Part shown: piece after piece, positions 1 through 8,448 of the stretch
Layout: each line of letters starts with the position of its first letter
How positions within the stretch are numbered: position 1 is the first letter of the stretch
Source: an uncultured Lachnospiraceae bacterium
GTDB taxonomy: Bacteria > Bacillota > Clostridia > Lachnospirales > Lachnospiraceae
Assembly: GCA_902796005.1 (NCBI GenBank)
Contig: CADBNF010000041.1
Coordinates: 1-43,299 of the forward strand
Length of the DNA: 43,299 bases
Reading direction: 5' to 3'
Notes under the pieces: generated by a model
The model's input: the letters and a program-made list of their open reading frames with translations, nothing else
Told to the model about the DNA's origin: nothing
Databases searched by the model: none
Made by a program: the position numbers and the translations under genes

Positions 1-96
1 CTCTTGAAATCGAACAGAGATCCAAGGAGTAATCCTTAACCGGTCTATTCGATAGTTTGTATTCGGTTTTTTCATAAAGGAATAATGGAGTAACAC

Positions 97-125
97 AGGG
101 CGTTCCGAAAGGAACGCCCTTTTCT
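97..125 (+). terminator. Rho-independent terminator of a plus-strand gene left of the window
   Basis: A perfect 10-bp stem (97-106 with 111-120) closes a GAAA tetraloop and is followed on the plus strand by TTTCTTAT. There is no T-run on the other side, so it should act on a transcript entering from the left. Bases 1-96 hold no complete gene. Confidence 0.8.
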
Positions 126-157
126 TATCTCTGTTAACACATCCGCTTATATACACA

Positions 158-194
158 GCAAAAAAGGACTCCGTATTCTGTCCGAAGTCCTTTT
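158..194 (-). terminator. Terminator of the SH3-domain gene
   Basis: The 9-bp perfect arms 162-170 and 186-194 enclose a 15-base loop. Read on the minus strand, the hairpin ends in six Ts and lies 44 bases after the stop codon of the SH3-domain gene, at the end of the long minus-strand gene run. Confidence 0.75.
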
Positions 195-237
195 GGTCTG
201 TGGTATTGCTTCTCTTATGTCCGTCTTTGCTGCAGCC

Positions 238-1173
238 TTACCGGTTCCTGTTCCTGACCACTATCAGGATAACCGCCACCAGGGCAATAACCACAGCCAC
301 CGCAACCGCAATGATAATCAGCAGATTCGAATTCACGAAATTCCTTATCGGATTGCCTGTCTGCTCTCTCTCACCGGAAGGCGCCTGGGTGGCTGCCGGG
401 GCCGGTGCCTGTGTGGGCTCCTGTGTCACAACACTGGGTGTCGGGGTGGGCGTCTGTGTCGCTGCTGCCGGTGTCGGCGTAGGCGTTCCATAGCCTGCAG
501 GGGTCGGTGTGGGCGTCTGCTGCGTGGGTACCGGTGTCGCCGTCGGCGTGGGATGCGCTGCCTGCCAGGTTGCCAGGCTGACCACATGCTTCAGGGAAAC
601 ATATCCGGTCTCGCCGTTGTATTCCGTTTTCCCCCAGACGAAGCCGCCGCCAGCATCGGTAACCTCCTCGGTAATGTGCAGCTGCGTACCGTTGTAAATA
701 TTGCAGATAATCCGGTTATTCATGGACGGGCCGCTTCTTAAGTACAGATAATCCGTTCCGTCCGTGGCCTGTACCACCACATCATGGCTTACCGCTGTAC
801 CGCCTGCCGGACCGCTTTCTCCTCCGGAAGAAGCATCATATTCTTTTACGTGCTTCATGGATACCCAGCCGTAGCGGCCATCGTAGGAGGTACGTCCCCA
901 GTAGAAACCGCCGCCCGGATCCTTTGTTTTAAAACCGATATACAGCACCGTCCCGTTATAGATATTGCAGATAATTGAATAATCCATGGAGGGCCCATCT
1001 CTTAAGTACAGGTAATCCGTACCGTCTGTGGCCTCCACCACATAGTAAGCCTCCACCTCTTCTTCCGGATAGGGGTAGATGGCCGCATCACCCGAGACGT
1101 TTACGGTACCTGCCAGTACCGCCGCTGCAAGAAGCACGGCTGCTGTCCGAAGCCTGTTTCGTTTTCTTTTCAT
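238..1173 (-). CDS. Surface protein with two SH3 domains and C-terminal membrane anchor
   Basis: This is a 311-residue protein of unknown exact role, probably exposed outside the membrane. Residues 8-24 form a signal-like hydrophobic segment after a basic start (KRKRNR). Two bacterial SH3-type repeats follow at about 44-112 and 131-199. Each contains DGTDYLYLR, a GPSM turn and a closing GW/GYVS-KHV. Residues 208-268 are a Thr/Pro-rich spacer, and 283-306 is a transmembrane helix followed by the basic tail RNRNR. Bacterial SH3 domains commonly bind peptidoglycan, so a wall-contacting role is an inference. No enzyme domain is present. The ATG is preceded by AAGGAGG. The gene is the last of the minus-strand run and is followed by a terminator. 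Confidence 0.85.
   Translation of the reverse strand: MKRKRNRLRTAAVLLAAAVLAGTVNVSGDAAIYPYPEEEVEAYYVVEATDGTDYLYLRDGPSMDYSIICNIYNGTVLYIGFKTKDPGGGFYWGRTSYDGRYGWVSMKHVKEYDASSGGESGPAGGTAVSHDVVVQATDGTDYLYLRSGPSMNNRIICNIYNGTQLHITEEVTDAGGGFVWGKTEYNGETGYVSLKHVVSLATWQAAHPTPTATPVPTQQTPTPTPAGYGTPTPTPAAATQTPTPTPSVVTQEPTQAPAPAATQAPSGEREQTGNPIRNFVNSNLLIIIAVAVAVVIALVAVILIVVRNRNR
370..552 (-). repeat. Degenerate tandem repeat coding the Thr/Pro spacer
   Basis: The DNA coding residues 208-268 of the SH3-domain protein is built from imperfect short units giving runs of TPTPTP. Such spacers hold extracellular domains off the membrane. Unit drift suggests an old repeat under coding constraint. Confidence 0.6.
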
Positions 1174-1245
1174 TTCACTTTATTTCCTCCTTATGTTCCT
1201 CCCTTGGTATAAATACAAAACGGTTCAAAACCGGATAGTTCTCCC

Positions 1246-1605
1246 TTATAAGCCTCTGATATGCCATAACAGCAGGCTGACCAGTACGCCGGCGCCATAG
1301 GAAGCCAGGTTTGCGGTCAGTGAAAGCAGAAACGGGTGACGAAAATTTTTTAAAAATTTCCTGTAAAGCAGCGCTTCCGCAATAAAAATAAGTATTTCAA
1401 ATACATAGGTCAGCAGGTTTACGGTTTTATAATATACGTAAGTCCGCAAAAATACCAGTCCGATATTCAGGGCCAGATTGGTCAGGATATTTACCAGGCA
1501 TAAAACCAGATATTCGCGTCTTTTCCTGAGTCCCCAGAAAAAGCCGACCGCGCACTCACAGGCCAGGGTGAGCAGAAGCGACGGCAGAATCACCTGCATT
1601 AACAT
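1246..1605 (-). CDS. Small four-helix membrane protein, unknown function
   Basis: This is a 119-residue, very hydrophobic protein with about four predicted membrane helices (near 2-22, 32-54, 62-82 and 93-114), joined by short basic loops such as RKRRE and RKFLKNFRH. I do not recognise a family. Its ATG begins one base after the stop of the upstream MFS gene, so the two are surely co-transcribed and probably translationally coupled. It may be a partner of that carrier, but nothing in the sequence proves this. An ATG two codons downstream is an alternative start. Confidence 0.65.
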   Translation of the reverse strand: MLMQVILPSLLLTLACECAVGFFWGLRKRREYLVLCLVNILTNLALNIGLVFLRTYVYYKTVNLLTYVFEILIFIAEALLYRKFLKNFRHPFLLSLTANLASYGAGVLVSLLLWHIRGL

Positions 1606-1606
1606 C

Positions 1607-2677
1607 TCAGATTGCCTCTTTTTTCGTCCCGCCTGCCGCGAAAAGCAGCAGAATAAGGGAAAGTATGCTCAGGCCGCACAGCCAGGGATACGGCAGGGAG
1701 AAGCCGGCAAGCAGAAGCGCCGGCACCACGCCTGCAAAAAGGGCGACCATCAGAATGCCGAAGGCAAATCCCGGCCAGCGTTTCCACTTTCCTGCAATCA
1801 GCGTAAGGGTCAGGGGCATGGTCATGTTAAACAGCAGGATGGAGATAAAGCCGAGGAGCATATTGTCTGCGGAAAACAGCACGGTGACCGCAGCGCCGCC
1901 CAGGGAAATCACCGAAGCAGCCTTCACCCCTATCCGGTCTGCCAGCACGCCGCCCAGGGCTTTGCCTAAGGCAATGCAGACTGTAAAGACAAGTCCGGTG
2001 ACAAAGGTACTGTTCCAGCTGTATTTTACCGCCGTTCCGTAGAGGGAACGAAGGAAAACCACCAGGAGAATCAGCCAGACAGAAAGGGTCAGGAGACGTT
2101 CCGCTGCCTTTCCCTTCTTTCCGGCCTCCGCATTCTTTGGCCGGCCTTCATAAACAGGGCTGTTCCCCTTCTTTTTCCCGTAAAGCCACATGCCGACAAG
2201 CACGGCCGCTGCCGCAAAAAGGGCTGCCATGAGGATTTCCCTGCAGGGATGCAGGAACATTCTTCCCCATCTGGTTCCCAGGAATACCCCAAGGGCGCCG
2301 GAGCTGATAAAGATACCGCTGGGGGTGTATTTTTCGCCCGCATCCTGCAGGACCTGCCGGCCCGCGCCTACGTGGAAAAAGCCGTTTCCCACTCCGGCAG
2401 CCGCCGCACATAGAAGAGACGGCGGCAGGAAGAAGGCAATGCCCACCAGCAGGCAGCCGGCTGCCGCGATACAGTAATTCTTATCCGCCAGGTCCGAAAG
2501 CAGGCCGAAAAAGGCCGGCAGGGCAAAGGCGCAGAAATTATACAGAACCAGCACAAGCAGCCAGTCCTGAGCAGACAGGGTCAGGGTCATCGGCAGGATA
2601 TGGGCAATCAGAAGAAACAGGCAGGATAAATCCACCGTGAAATGCATTATGGTAAAGGCTGTCAGCTGTTTCTTCAT
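1607..2677 (-). CDS. MFS-type membrane transporter
   Basis: This is a 356-residue major facilitator carrier, short for the family (usually about 400). It has roughly ten to twelve hydrophobic segments and a basic central cytoplasmic loop at about 167-192 (GKKKGNSPVYEGRPKNAEAGKK). The motif GVLADRIGVK in the second half matches the MFS loop 2-3/8-9 signature. GNGFFHVGAGR in the first half resembles the fosmidomycin-resistance branch, but substrate cannot be assigned. The ATG follows a GGAGAGG ribosome site. It lies 43 bases downstream of the DUF1638 gene and one base upstream of the small membrane protein. Confidence 0.8.
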   Translation of the reverse strand: MKKQLTAFTIMHFTVDLSCLFLLIAHILPMTLTLSAQDWLLVLVLYNFCAFALPAFFGLLSDLADKNYCIAAAGCLLVGIAFFLPPSLLCAAAAGVGNGFFHVGAGRQVLQDAGEKYTPSGIFISSGALGVFLGTRWGRMFLHPCREILMAALFAAAAVLVGMWLYGKKKGNSPVYEGRPKNAEAGKKGKAAERLLTLSVWLILLVVFLRSLYGTAVKYSWNSTFVTGLVFTVCIALGKALGGVLADRIGVKAASVISLGGAAVTVLFSADNMLLGFISILLFNMTMPLTLTLIAGKWKRWPGFAFGILMVALFAGVVPALLLAGFSLPYPWLCGLSILSLILLLFAAGGTKKEAI

Positions 2678-2720
2678 TTTCCTCTCCTGTCTTTACGTTA
2701 TGTCTCTGCGCCGCTGCATG

Positions 2721-3482
2721 TCACGGTGCAGCCTTGATGATGTCTGCGTCGTAGGAAGGTTTGATGGTCTGTCCGGGCGGTACAACCAGGAATTTCTCCG
2801 GGTCCCAGTCTCCGTTCAGCAGTTCGAAAAGCAGGCTGCTGCTGCCCTCGTAGTGGCGGTATTCCCAGCCATGCTCCTCTGCCATGGCTTTGCCGTGTTC
2901 CTCAAGGTCAGGGTCAGGCAGCTCGGGCCAGAAGATGCCCGTCAGCACGCTGTAGCCGGCCATGCTTTCCTGCTCGAACTCCATCAGCATATCCACGGTA
3001 TCCTCATCCTGGTACTTTTCCATGTACATGGCCCGGATGCGGTCCAGGTCTTTTTCCTCAAAATTCTTACCGTTGTCCACCCAGCCCCGGGTGATGAAGC
3101 TCGTACCCTTTACCGTATCAAAATATTCCCGGTAGGCTTCCTTGCTGCCCATCAGCAGTGTGGTGCAGTCATGGGCCCTGGGAACCACCAGGGGCAGGGA
3201 CTTCGCCCGCAGGCCCACCAGGGCATTGGAGCACAGGCCGTAGCCCAGCAGGATGGCGTCCAGCTTCTTCATCCTTAAGGGATTGTTGTATTCACCGCTG
3301 TGGACATCCTTACCGGATTCCACCATGTCGATTTCCTCCTGGAGGATATCCACCAGATTCTTCGGCATTTCGTGGTATTCCTGCCGAATGAAGGTCAGGT
3401 CGATAAAATTTTTTGTCCGTACAAGGCAGGATGCGATTTCCCGCTGCAGCACCTTGCAGGCAATCAGTTTATATCTTTTCAT
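2721..3482 (-). CDS. DUF1638 family protein
   Basis: This is a 253-residue soluble protein of the DUF1638 family. Recognisable parts are the LLGYGLCSNALVGL segment, VPRAHDCTTLLMGS and the C-terminal half containing DWDPEKFLVVPPG. Conserved Cys and His residues (C and H in GYGLCS and RAHDC) suggest metal or cofactor binding. In methanogens and acetogens, relatives often lie beside corrinoid methyltransferases, but no such gene is nearby here, so the role is open. Its ATG overlaps the helicase stop codon as ATGA, indicating translational coupling. Confidence 0.8.
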   Translation of the reverse strand: MKRYKLIACKVLQREIASCLVRTKNFIDLTFIRQEYHEMPKNLVDILQEEIDMVESGKDVHSGEYNNPLRMKKLDAILLGYGLCSNALVGLRAKSLPLVVPRAHDCTTLLMGSKEAYREYFDTVKGTSFITRGWVDNGKNFEEKDLDRIRAMYMEKYQDEDTVDMLMEFEQESMAGYSVLTGIFWPELPDPDLEEHGKAMAEEHGWEYRHYEGSSSLLFELLNGDWDPEKFLVVPPGQTIKPSYDADIIKAAP

Positions 3483-5863
3483 GTCTCCTTCTCCTTTATC
3501 CTCACGTCCGCCTGTTCCGGCCTTTTCTCAAGCCAGAAGGCATCCATTGTCTCCTTTACCGTCCCCAGTGTGCAGGCCTTCACGTCCGTCCATTCCCGGG
3601 GAAAAAGCTGCCGGCAGGCCGGTGTCAGAAAGCGGTCATCCAGCAGGAGGATGACGCCGGTGTCCTCCATGGTGCGGATAACCCTGCCCGCTGCCTGCAG
3701 GACCCTGTTCATTCCCGGAAACCGGTAGGCATAATCAAAGCCGTCCAGTCCCCGTTCCTCGTAAAACGTCTTCAGCTGCTCCCTTTCGTGGGAAATCCCG
3801 GGCAGGCCCGTACCCGCCACCGCAACGCCGATAAGCCGGTCTCCCGTCAGGTCGATGCCCTCGGAGAAAATCCCGCCCATGACACAGAAGGCCAGAAGCC
3901 AGCCCTCCCGGCTGAATTCCTCCAGGAAATCCTCCCTCTCCTTCTCCGTCATCTCCGGCTGCTGCACCAGCACCGAAAGGCCGAAGGGCCGCACCTCTTC
4001 GAAGGCCTCCGCAGCACGGGAAAGCATCTCATAGGAGGGGAAAAAGGCCATGTATCTTCCCTTCTTCCCGCAGGCCATCAGGGAAAGGTACCGGGCGAAT
4101 TTCGCATATTCCTCCGGTGTCCTTCTCCGGTACAGGCTGGAGACGTCCCCGGCGGCAAGAATCAGCCGGTTTTCCTTCGGGAAAGGCGATTCCACGTACA
4201 CCGCATAGTCGTCCGTCCTGGCGGAAAGCAGCTTCCGGTAATAGGATACGGGAAGCAGGGTTGCGGAAAAGAATACCGCGCTGCCGGCGCCGGAAAGGAT
4301 GTCCGCAAGATTGTCCGCGGGATTGATGCAGAACAGGCGGAAAAGAAAATCACCGCTGCCGGTTTTTTCTGTACTGACGATATAATTATCATCCAGAAGA
4401 TCGCAGATATACAGAAAATCCCTCACGGAAAAGTAAAGCTCCAGAAGGATTTTCCTCTTCTCCTGCTCCGGCTGCTCCGCCAGCACATCTTCGCAGGCAG
4501 CGGACAGGTTCATCAGGGCAATCAGCAGGCTTTCCGGCAGCGTCCGTCTCCGGCTCGCCTCCCCCTCCTGCTCCTCCTGCAGGCTTTCCAGCAGGCGGAT
4601 ACAGCCGTTTACATGGCGGGAAAGGCTCCGGTTCAGGCCTCTTAAGGCCCGGCCGGCGGTCCGAAGGGCAGACAGGGAAAGCGAGGCGCTGAACATCTCC
4701 CTGGCCCGGTCCACGAGATTGTGGGCCTCGTCAATGAGAAACAGCAGGTTCTTCCCCGTGTCGTCGGTCAGGAAGCGCTTCAGCTTCACCACCGGGTCAA
4801 AGGCATAGTTGTAATCCCCGATGAGGGCGTCGCAGAAGTCCGTCAGGTCGGTCTGCAGCTCGTAGGGGCAGACCCTGAAGGCTTCCGCCGTCTGCAGGAT
4901 ATCCTCCCGGGTAAAGGTATCCGAGGAGGAAAGCAGGGCATACAATGCATCGTTTACCCGGTCATAGTGGCCGTCCGCCCGTTCACAGACCCGGGCGTCG
5001 CAGTCGGGTTCTTCACAGACGCACAGCTTCCCCCTGGCCGTCAGGGACAGGGATTTAAGCTTCAGGCCCTTTTCCTTCAGGATCCGGAAGGCTTCCCTGG
5101 CGACGGAGGCCGCCACGGTTTTGGCTGTCAGGTAGAAGATGCCGGAGGCCAGGCCCTTTCCAAGGGCATGAACCGCCGGAAATATGACGGACATGGTTTT
5201 GCCCACCCCCGTCGGCGCCTGCACAAAAAGCTGGCGGCGGTGTACCGCTGCCGCATAGACGTCCTTTACCAGCTGCTGCTGGCCGGGACGGTAGTCATAG
5301 GGAAATTCCAGCCCCACAAGGGAGCTGTCCCGGATATCCTCCCATTCCGCCTTGAAAACCGCCCATTTTTCATAGGCCCGGCAGAGGGCCTCAAACCAGT
5401 CCTCCAGGACCCGGGCCGTAAATACGCTTTCCAGGATTTTCACCTGGTCCGTTTCCAGATTGCAATAACGTATCTGGATATGCAGGCGCTCCTCCTGTGG
5501 GTGTTCGGCCAGGTACATCCGCCCGTAGCACATGGCCTGGGCCAGATGCACCGGAACCGGTCCGGTAATCTCCGAAAGGTCCCGGTAAACGCCTTTTATT
5601 TCATCAATCCAGGTTTCCCCGTCCCGGGTAAAGATGCCGTCCGCCCTGCCCTCAACGGTAAGGGCGAAGCCGTCATAGTCCCGGATTATTTTCAGGGGAA
5701 CCTCCGGCCGGTAGCCTGCGGGCATGCTTTTCTGCAGCTTCCGGTGGACGCGCGCGCCTTCCAGCATGGCATTTTTATTGAGCAGCGTCCCCGAATGGGT
5801 CAGACTGCCGGTGCGCAGGAGGAATTCCACCAGTCCCCGCACCGATATCCGCAGGTCCTTCAT
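3479..5863 (-). CDS. XPD/DinG-like DNA helicase with N-terminal nuclease-like domain
   Basis: This is a 794-residue superfamily 2 helicase of the Rad3/XPD/DinG type. Walker A APTGVGKT is at 216-223, the DEAH box at 378-381, and motif VI QAAGRVIRT is near the C-terminus. Cysteines 281/283, 288, 293 and 332 lie between motifs Ia and II, where this family binds a 4Fe-4S cluster. Residues 1-170 are not helicase. They contain GRADGIF and WIDEIKG, giving D75...E88-x-K90, the layout of a PD-(D/E)XK nuclease as in RecB or Cas4. Related fused proteins occur in Firmicutes. The probable role is unwinding and trimming of damaged DNA. The gene overlaps DUF1638 by four bases and starts 12 bases after the DUF1846 stop. 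Confidence 0.88.
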   Translation of the reverse strand: MKDLRISVRGLVEFLLRTGSLTHSGTLLNKNAMLEGARVHRKLQKSMPAGYRPEVPLKIIRDYDGFALTVEGRADGIFTRDGETWIDEIKGVYRDLSEITGPVPVHLAQAMCYGRMYLAEHPQEERLHIQIRYCNLETDQVKILESVFTARVLEDWFEALCRAYEKWAVFKAEWEDIRDSSLVGLEFPYDYRPGQQQLVKDVYAAAVHRRQLFVQAPTGVGKTMSVIFPAVHALGKGLASGIFYLTAKTVAASVAREAFRILKEKGLKLKSLSLTARGKLCVCEEPDCDARVCERADGHYDRVNDALYALLSSSDTFTREDILQTAEAFRVCPYELQTDLTDFCDALIGDYNYAFDPVVKLKRFLTDDTGKNLLFLIDEAHNLVDRAREMFSASLSLSALRTAGRALRGLNRSLSRHVNGCIRLLESLQEEQEGEASRRRTLPESLLIALMNLSAACEDVLAEQPEQEKRKILLELYFSVRDFLYICDLLDDNYIVSTEKTGSGDFLFRLFCINPADNLADILSGAGSAVFFSATLLPVSYYRKLLSARTDDYAVYVESPFPKENRLILAAGDVSSLYRRRTPEEYAKFARYLSLMACGKKGRYMAFFPSYEMLSRAAEAFEEVRPFGLSVLVQQPEMTEKEREDFLEEFSREGWLLAFCVMGGIFSEGIDLTGDRLIGVAVAGTGLPGISHEREQLKTFYEERGLDGFDYAYRFPGMNRVLQAAGRVIRTMEDTGVILLLDDRFLTPACRQLFPREWTDVKACTLGTVKETMDAFWLEKRPEQADVRIKEKET

Positions 5864-5875
5864 GGCCGTCTCCTC

Positions 5876-7360
5876 TTATACGTGATACAGCTTTTCCACC
5901 TGGTATTTGGGTTCGCTGGTCAGGTGCATGCCCAGCTTGCGGAAGGTTTTCTCGTCCGCTTCGGAAAGGATGACCGTGGTATGCACTTCACAGCCCTTAA
6001 GCCGGCCCAGCTGCTCCAGAGCCTTTTCCGCATTTTCATCCGTCAGGGCGCAGATGGACAGGGCAATCAGCACCTCATCCGTATGCAGCCGCGGGTTCTT
6101 GCCGCCCAGGCCTTCGGTTTTCAGCCGCTGGATGGGCTCGATAATCTTCCGGGATATCAGGTCAATCCGGTCGTCGATGCCGCCCATGGTCTTCAGGGCA
6201 TTCAGCACCACGGCCGCGCAGGGACCCATAAGCTCCGTCGTCTTGCCGGTGACGATCTGCCCGTCGGGAAGCTCCAGGGCAGCGGCCGGGCCTTCGGACA
6301 CCTCTGCCTTCAGAAGGGCCGGCGTCACCACCTTTCTGTCCATGGTGGTCACCCCTGCCTTCTTCATCAGCAGCTCCAGCTTGTAGATAATGCTTTCGCA
6401 GTCCGAGCCCTTCCTGGCGTCACACAGGGCCTGGTAATACCGGCGGATTATCTCCTGCTTTGCCGCATAGCTGACTACTTCATCGTCGATAATGCAGTTG
6501 CCTGCCATGTTTACGCCCATGTCCGTGGGGGATTTGTAGGGGCAGACGCCCATAATCTTCTCCAGCATGGCGGAAAGCACCGGGAAAATCTCCACGTCCC
6601 GGTTGTAATTCACAGTGGTTTTGCCGTAGGCCTCCAGATGGAAGGGGTCAATCATATTCACGTCATCCAGGTCTGCGGTGGCCGCTTCGTAGGCCAGGTT
6701 CACCGGATGGTTCAGGGGCAGGTTCCAGATGGGGAAGGTTTCGAACTTCGCGTAGCCCGCCTTAATGCCCCTGCGGTGTTCATGGTAAAGCTGGGAGAGG
6801 CAGGTGGCCATCTTGCCGCTGCCCGGTCCCGGGGCGGTGACCACCACCAGCTCCCTGGTGGTTTCGATATAATCATTCCTGCCGTAGCCCTCGTCGCTGA
6901 CGATGCGGGACAGGTTGGAGGGATAGCCGTCTATCGGGTAATGGCGGTACACCTTTACCCCGAGGCCCTGCAGCCTTCTGATGAACAGATCCGCTGCCTG
7001 CTCGCCCCGGTACATGGTGATCACCACACTGCCCACATACAGACCGATGTTGCGAAATTCGTCCATCAGCCGCAGCACATCGGACTCGTAGGTGATGCCC
7101 AGATCGCCCCGGACCTTGTTCTTTTCGATGTCCGAGGAACGGATGGCGATAACCACCTCCACCTGATCCTTAATCTGTAGAAGCATCTTAAGCTTGCTGT
7201 CCGGCTGAAATCCGGGAAGCACGCGGGAGGCATGATAATCATCAAATAATTTGCCGCCGAATTCCAGATACAGCTTACCGCCGAACTGCTGAATTCTCTC
7301 CTTAATGTGGGCAGACTGGGTCTGCAGGTATCTTTCATTATCAAATCCTATAGTATTCAT
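5876..7360 (-). CDS. DUF1846 family protein
   Basis: This is a 494-residue cytosolic protein typical in length and sequence of the DUF1846 family, common in Firmicutes and of unsettled function. A P-loop-like APGPGSGK sits at 176-183. It is followed by conserved stretches around [16 protein letters not shown] and [14 protein letters not shown], which suggest nucleotide or phosphate binding. The C-terminal 150 residues carry [18 protein letters not shown]. The start ATG lies 14 bases after the EIIC_2 gene, so the two belong to one transcript. Any catalytic role is inference only. Confidence 0.85.
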   Translation of the reverse strand: MNTIGFDNERYLQTQSAHIKERIQQFGGKLYLEFGGKLFDDYHASRVLPGFQPDSKLKMLLQIKDQVEVVIAIRSSDIEKNKVRGDLGITYESDVLRLMDEFRNIGLYVGSVVITMYRGEQAADLFIRRLQGLGVKVYRHYPIDGYPSNLSRIVSDEGYGRNDYIETTRELVVVTAPGPGSGKMATCLSQLYHEHRRGIKAGYAKFETFPIWNLPLNHPVNLAYEAATADLDDVNMIDPFHLEAYGKTTVNYNRDVEIFPVLSAMLEKIMGVCPYKSPTDMGVNMAGNCIIDDEVVSYAAKQEIIRRYYQALCDARKGSDCESIIYKLELLMKKAGVTTMDRKVVTPALLKAEVSEGPAAALELPDGQIVTGKTTELMGPCAAVVLNALKTMGGIDDRIDLISRKIIEPIQRLKTEGLGGKNPRLHTDEVLIALSICALTDENAEKALEQLGRLKGCEVHTTVILSEADEKTFRKLGMHLTSEPKYQVEKLYHV

Positions 7361-7374
7361 CTTTCTTCCCTGTA

Positions 7375-8448
7375 TTAAAGATCAAGCTTGAGGTCGTTTT
7401 CCTTAATTGCGCCGGCTTTGCGCATCGGCGCTGCCACCAGCAGTGTAATGACCGCCGGCAGGACAAAGCAGATAAGAATCATGCCTGCCCAGTCCATCCC
7501 GGTTATGGCCGCCTTGGTTCCCGCAGCCACGTCGCTGACCCAGCCGGTGTATACACCAATCTGGCCCACAAGGCCGCAGGTGCCCATGCCGGAAGCCACG
7601 GCCGCGCCGTTCATCTGCATTTTGAATACACAGGTGGCCAGAGGCCCGGTAATGGCAGAGGCCACGATGGGCGGAATCCAGATCTTCGGATTGCGCACAA
7701 TGTTGCCCATCTGCAGCATGGAGGTGCCTATTCCCTGGGCGAAAAGGCCGCCCACCCTGTTTTCCTTAAAGCTCATTACGGCAAAGCCTATCATCTGGGC
7801 ACAGCAGCCGGCAACCGCCGCGCCGCCGGCCAGGCCGGTCAGGCCCAGGGCCGCGCAGATGGCCGCGCTGGAGATAGGCAGCGTCAGCGCAATACCCACA
7901 ATCACCGAGACGATGATGCCCATCAGGAAGGGCTGCAGCTCCGTGGCCCACATAATGGCACTGCCCAGGGCCGAGGCTGCCCTGCCGATGGCCGGCGCCC
8001 ACCACATGGACAGAAGGACGCCTGCGCAGATGGTCACCGCCGGGGTGACGATAATGTCAATCTTGGTTTCCTTGGAGACCAGCTTGCCCAGTTCACTGGC
8101 TATGATGGCGATAACCAGCACCGCCAGGGGTCCGCCGGCCCCGCCCAGGGAATTGGCTGCCCCGCCCACGGCTATCATGGAGAAAAGCACCAGGGGCGGC
8201 GCCTTCAGGGCATAGGCGATGGCCGCCGCCATGGCCGGTCCCGCCGCCTGCTTGGCAAAGCCGCCGATGCTCACCAGCAGGTCGATATGGGCCTGTTCCC
8301 CGATGGTGGCGATAATGGTCCCGATAAGGAGGGACGCAAAAAGCCCCTGGGCCATGGCGCCTAGGGCGTCGATGCCATATCGTTTTGCGGATACCTCAAT
8401 ATCCTTTTTCTTCAGAAACTCCTTAAAAGTCAGCTTTTTTCCGCTCAT
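7375..8448 (-). CDS. PTS EIIC_2/PfoR-like membrane protein
   Basis: This is a 357-residue integral membrane protein with about nine to ten hydrophobic helices and many Gly/Ala pairs. The N-terminus [29 protein letters not shown] and the internal [17 protein letters not shown] match the PTS_EIIC_2 family, which includes the clostridial regulator-like PfoR. No EIIA, EIIB or HPr gene is nearby, so a working sugar phosphotransferase is unlikely from this locus alone; transport or sensing without phosphorylation is equally possible. Its start overlaps the rarA stop as ATGA. Confidence 0.82.
   Translation of the reverse strand: MSGKKLTFKEFLKKKDIEVSAKRYGIDALGAMAQGLFASLLIGTIIATIGEQAHIDLLVSIGGFAKQAAGPAMAAAIAYALKAPPLVLFSMIAVGGAANSLGGAGGPLAVLVIAIIASELGKLVSKETKIDIIVTPAVTICAGVLLSMWWAPAIGRAASALGSAIMWATELQPFLMGIIVSVIVGIALTLPISSAAICAALGLTGLAGGAAVAGCCAQMIGFAVMSFKENRVGGLFAQGIGTSMLQMGNIVRNPKIWIPPIVASAITGPLATCVFKMQMNGAAVASGMGTCGLVGQIGVYTGWVSDVAAGTKAAITGMDWAGMILICFVLPAVITLLVAAPMRKAGAIKENDLKLDL

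Noticed and set aside
1-39. Possible 3' end of a plus-strand gene entering from the left
   Set aside because: Two frames (stops at 30-32 and 37-39) are both plausible and the fragment is too short to identify, though the terminator at 97-125 implies such a gene.
370-552. CRISPR-like or minisatellite array
   Set aside because: The repeats are short, degenerate and in frame, coding a Thr/Pro spacer; there are no distinct spacers.
4721-7180. An 819-codon plus-strand frame across helicase and DUF1846 genes
   Set aside because: It spans two real minus-strand genes and their junction, has no recognisable domain and is His/Gln/Gly-rich like other antisense frames here.
7375-8448. Complete sugar PTS locus
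   Set aside because: Only an EIIC_2-type membrane protein is present; no EIIA, EIIB, HPr or sugar enzyme gene adjoins it.
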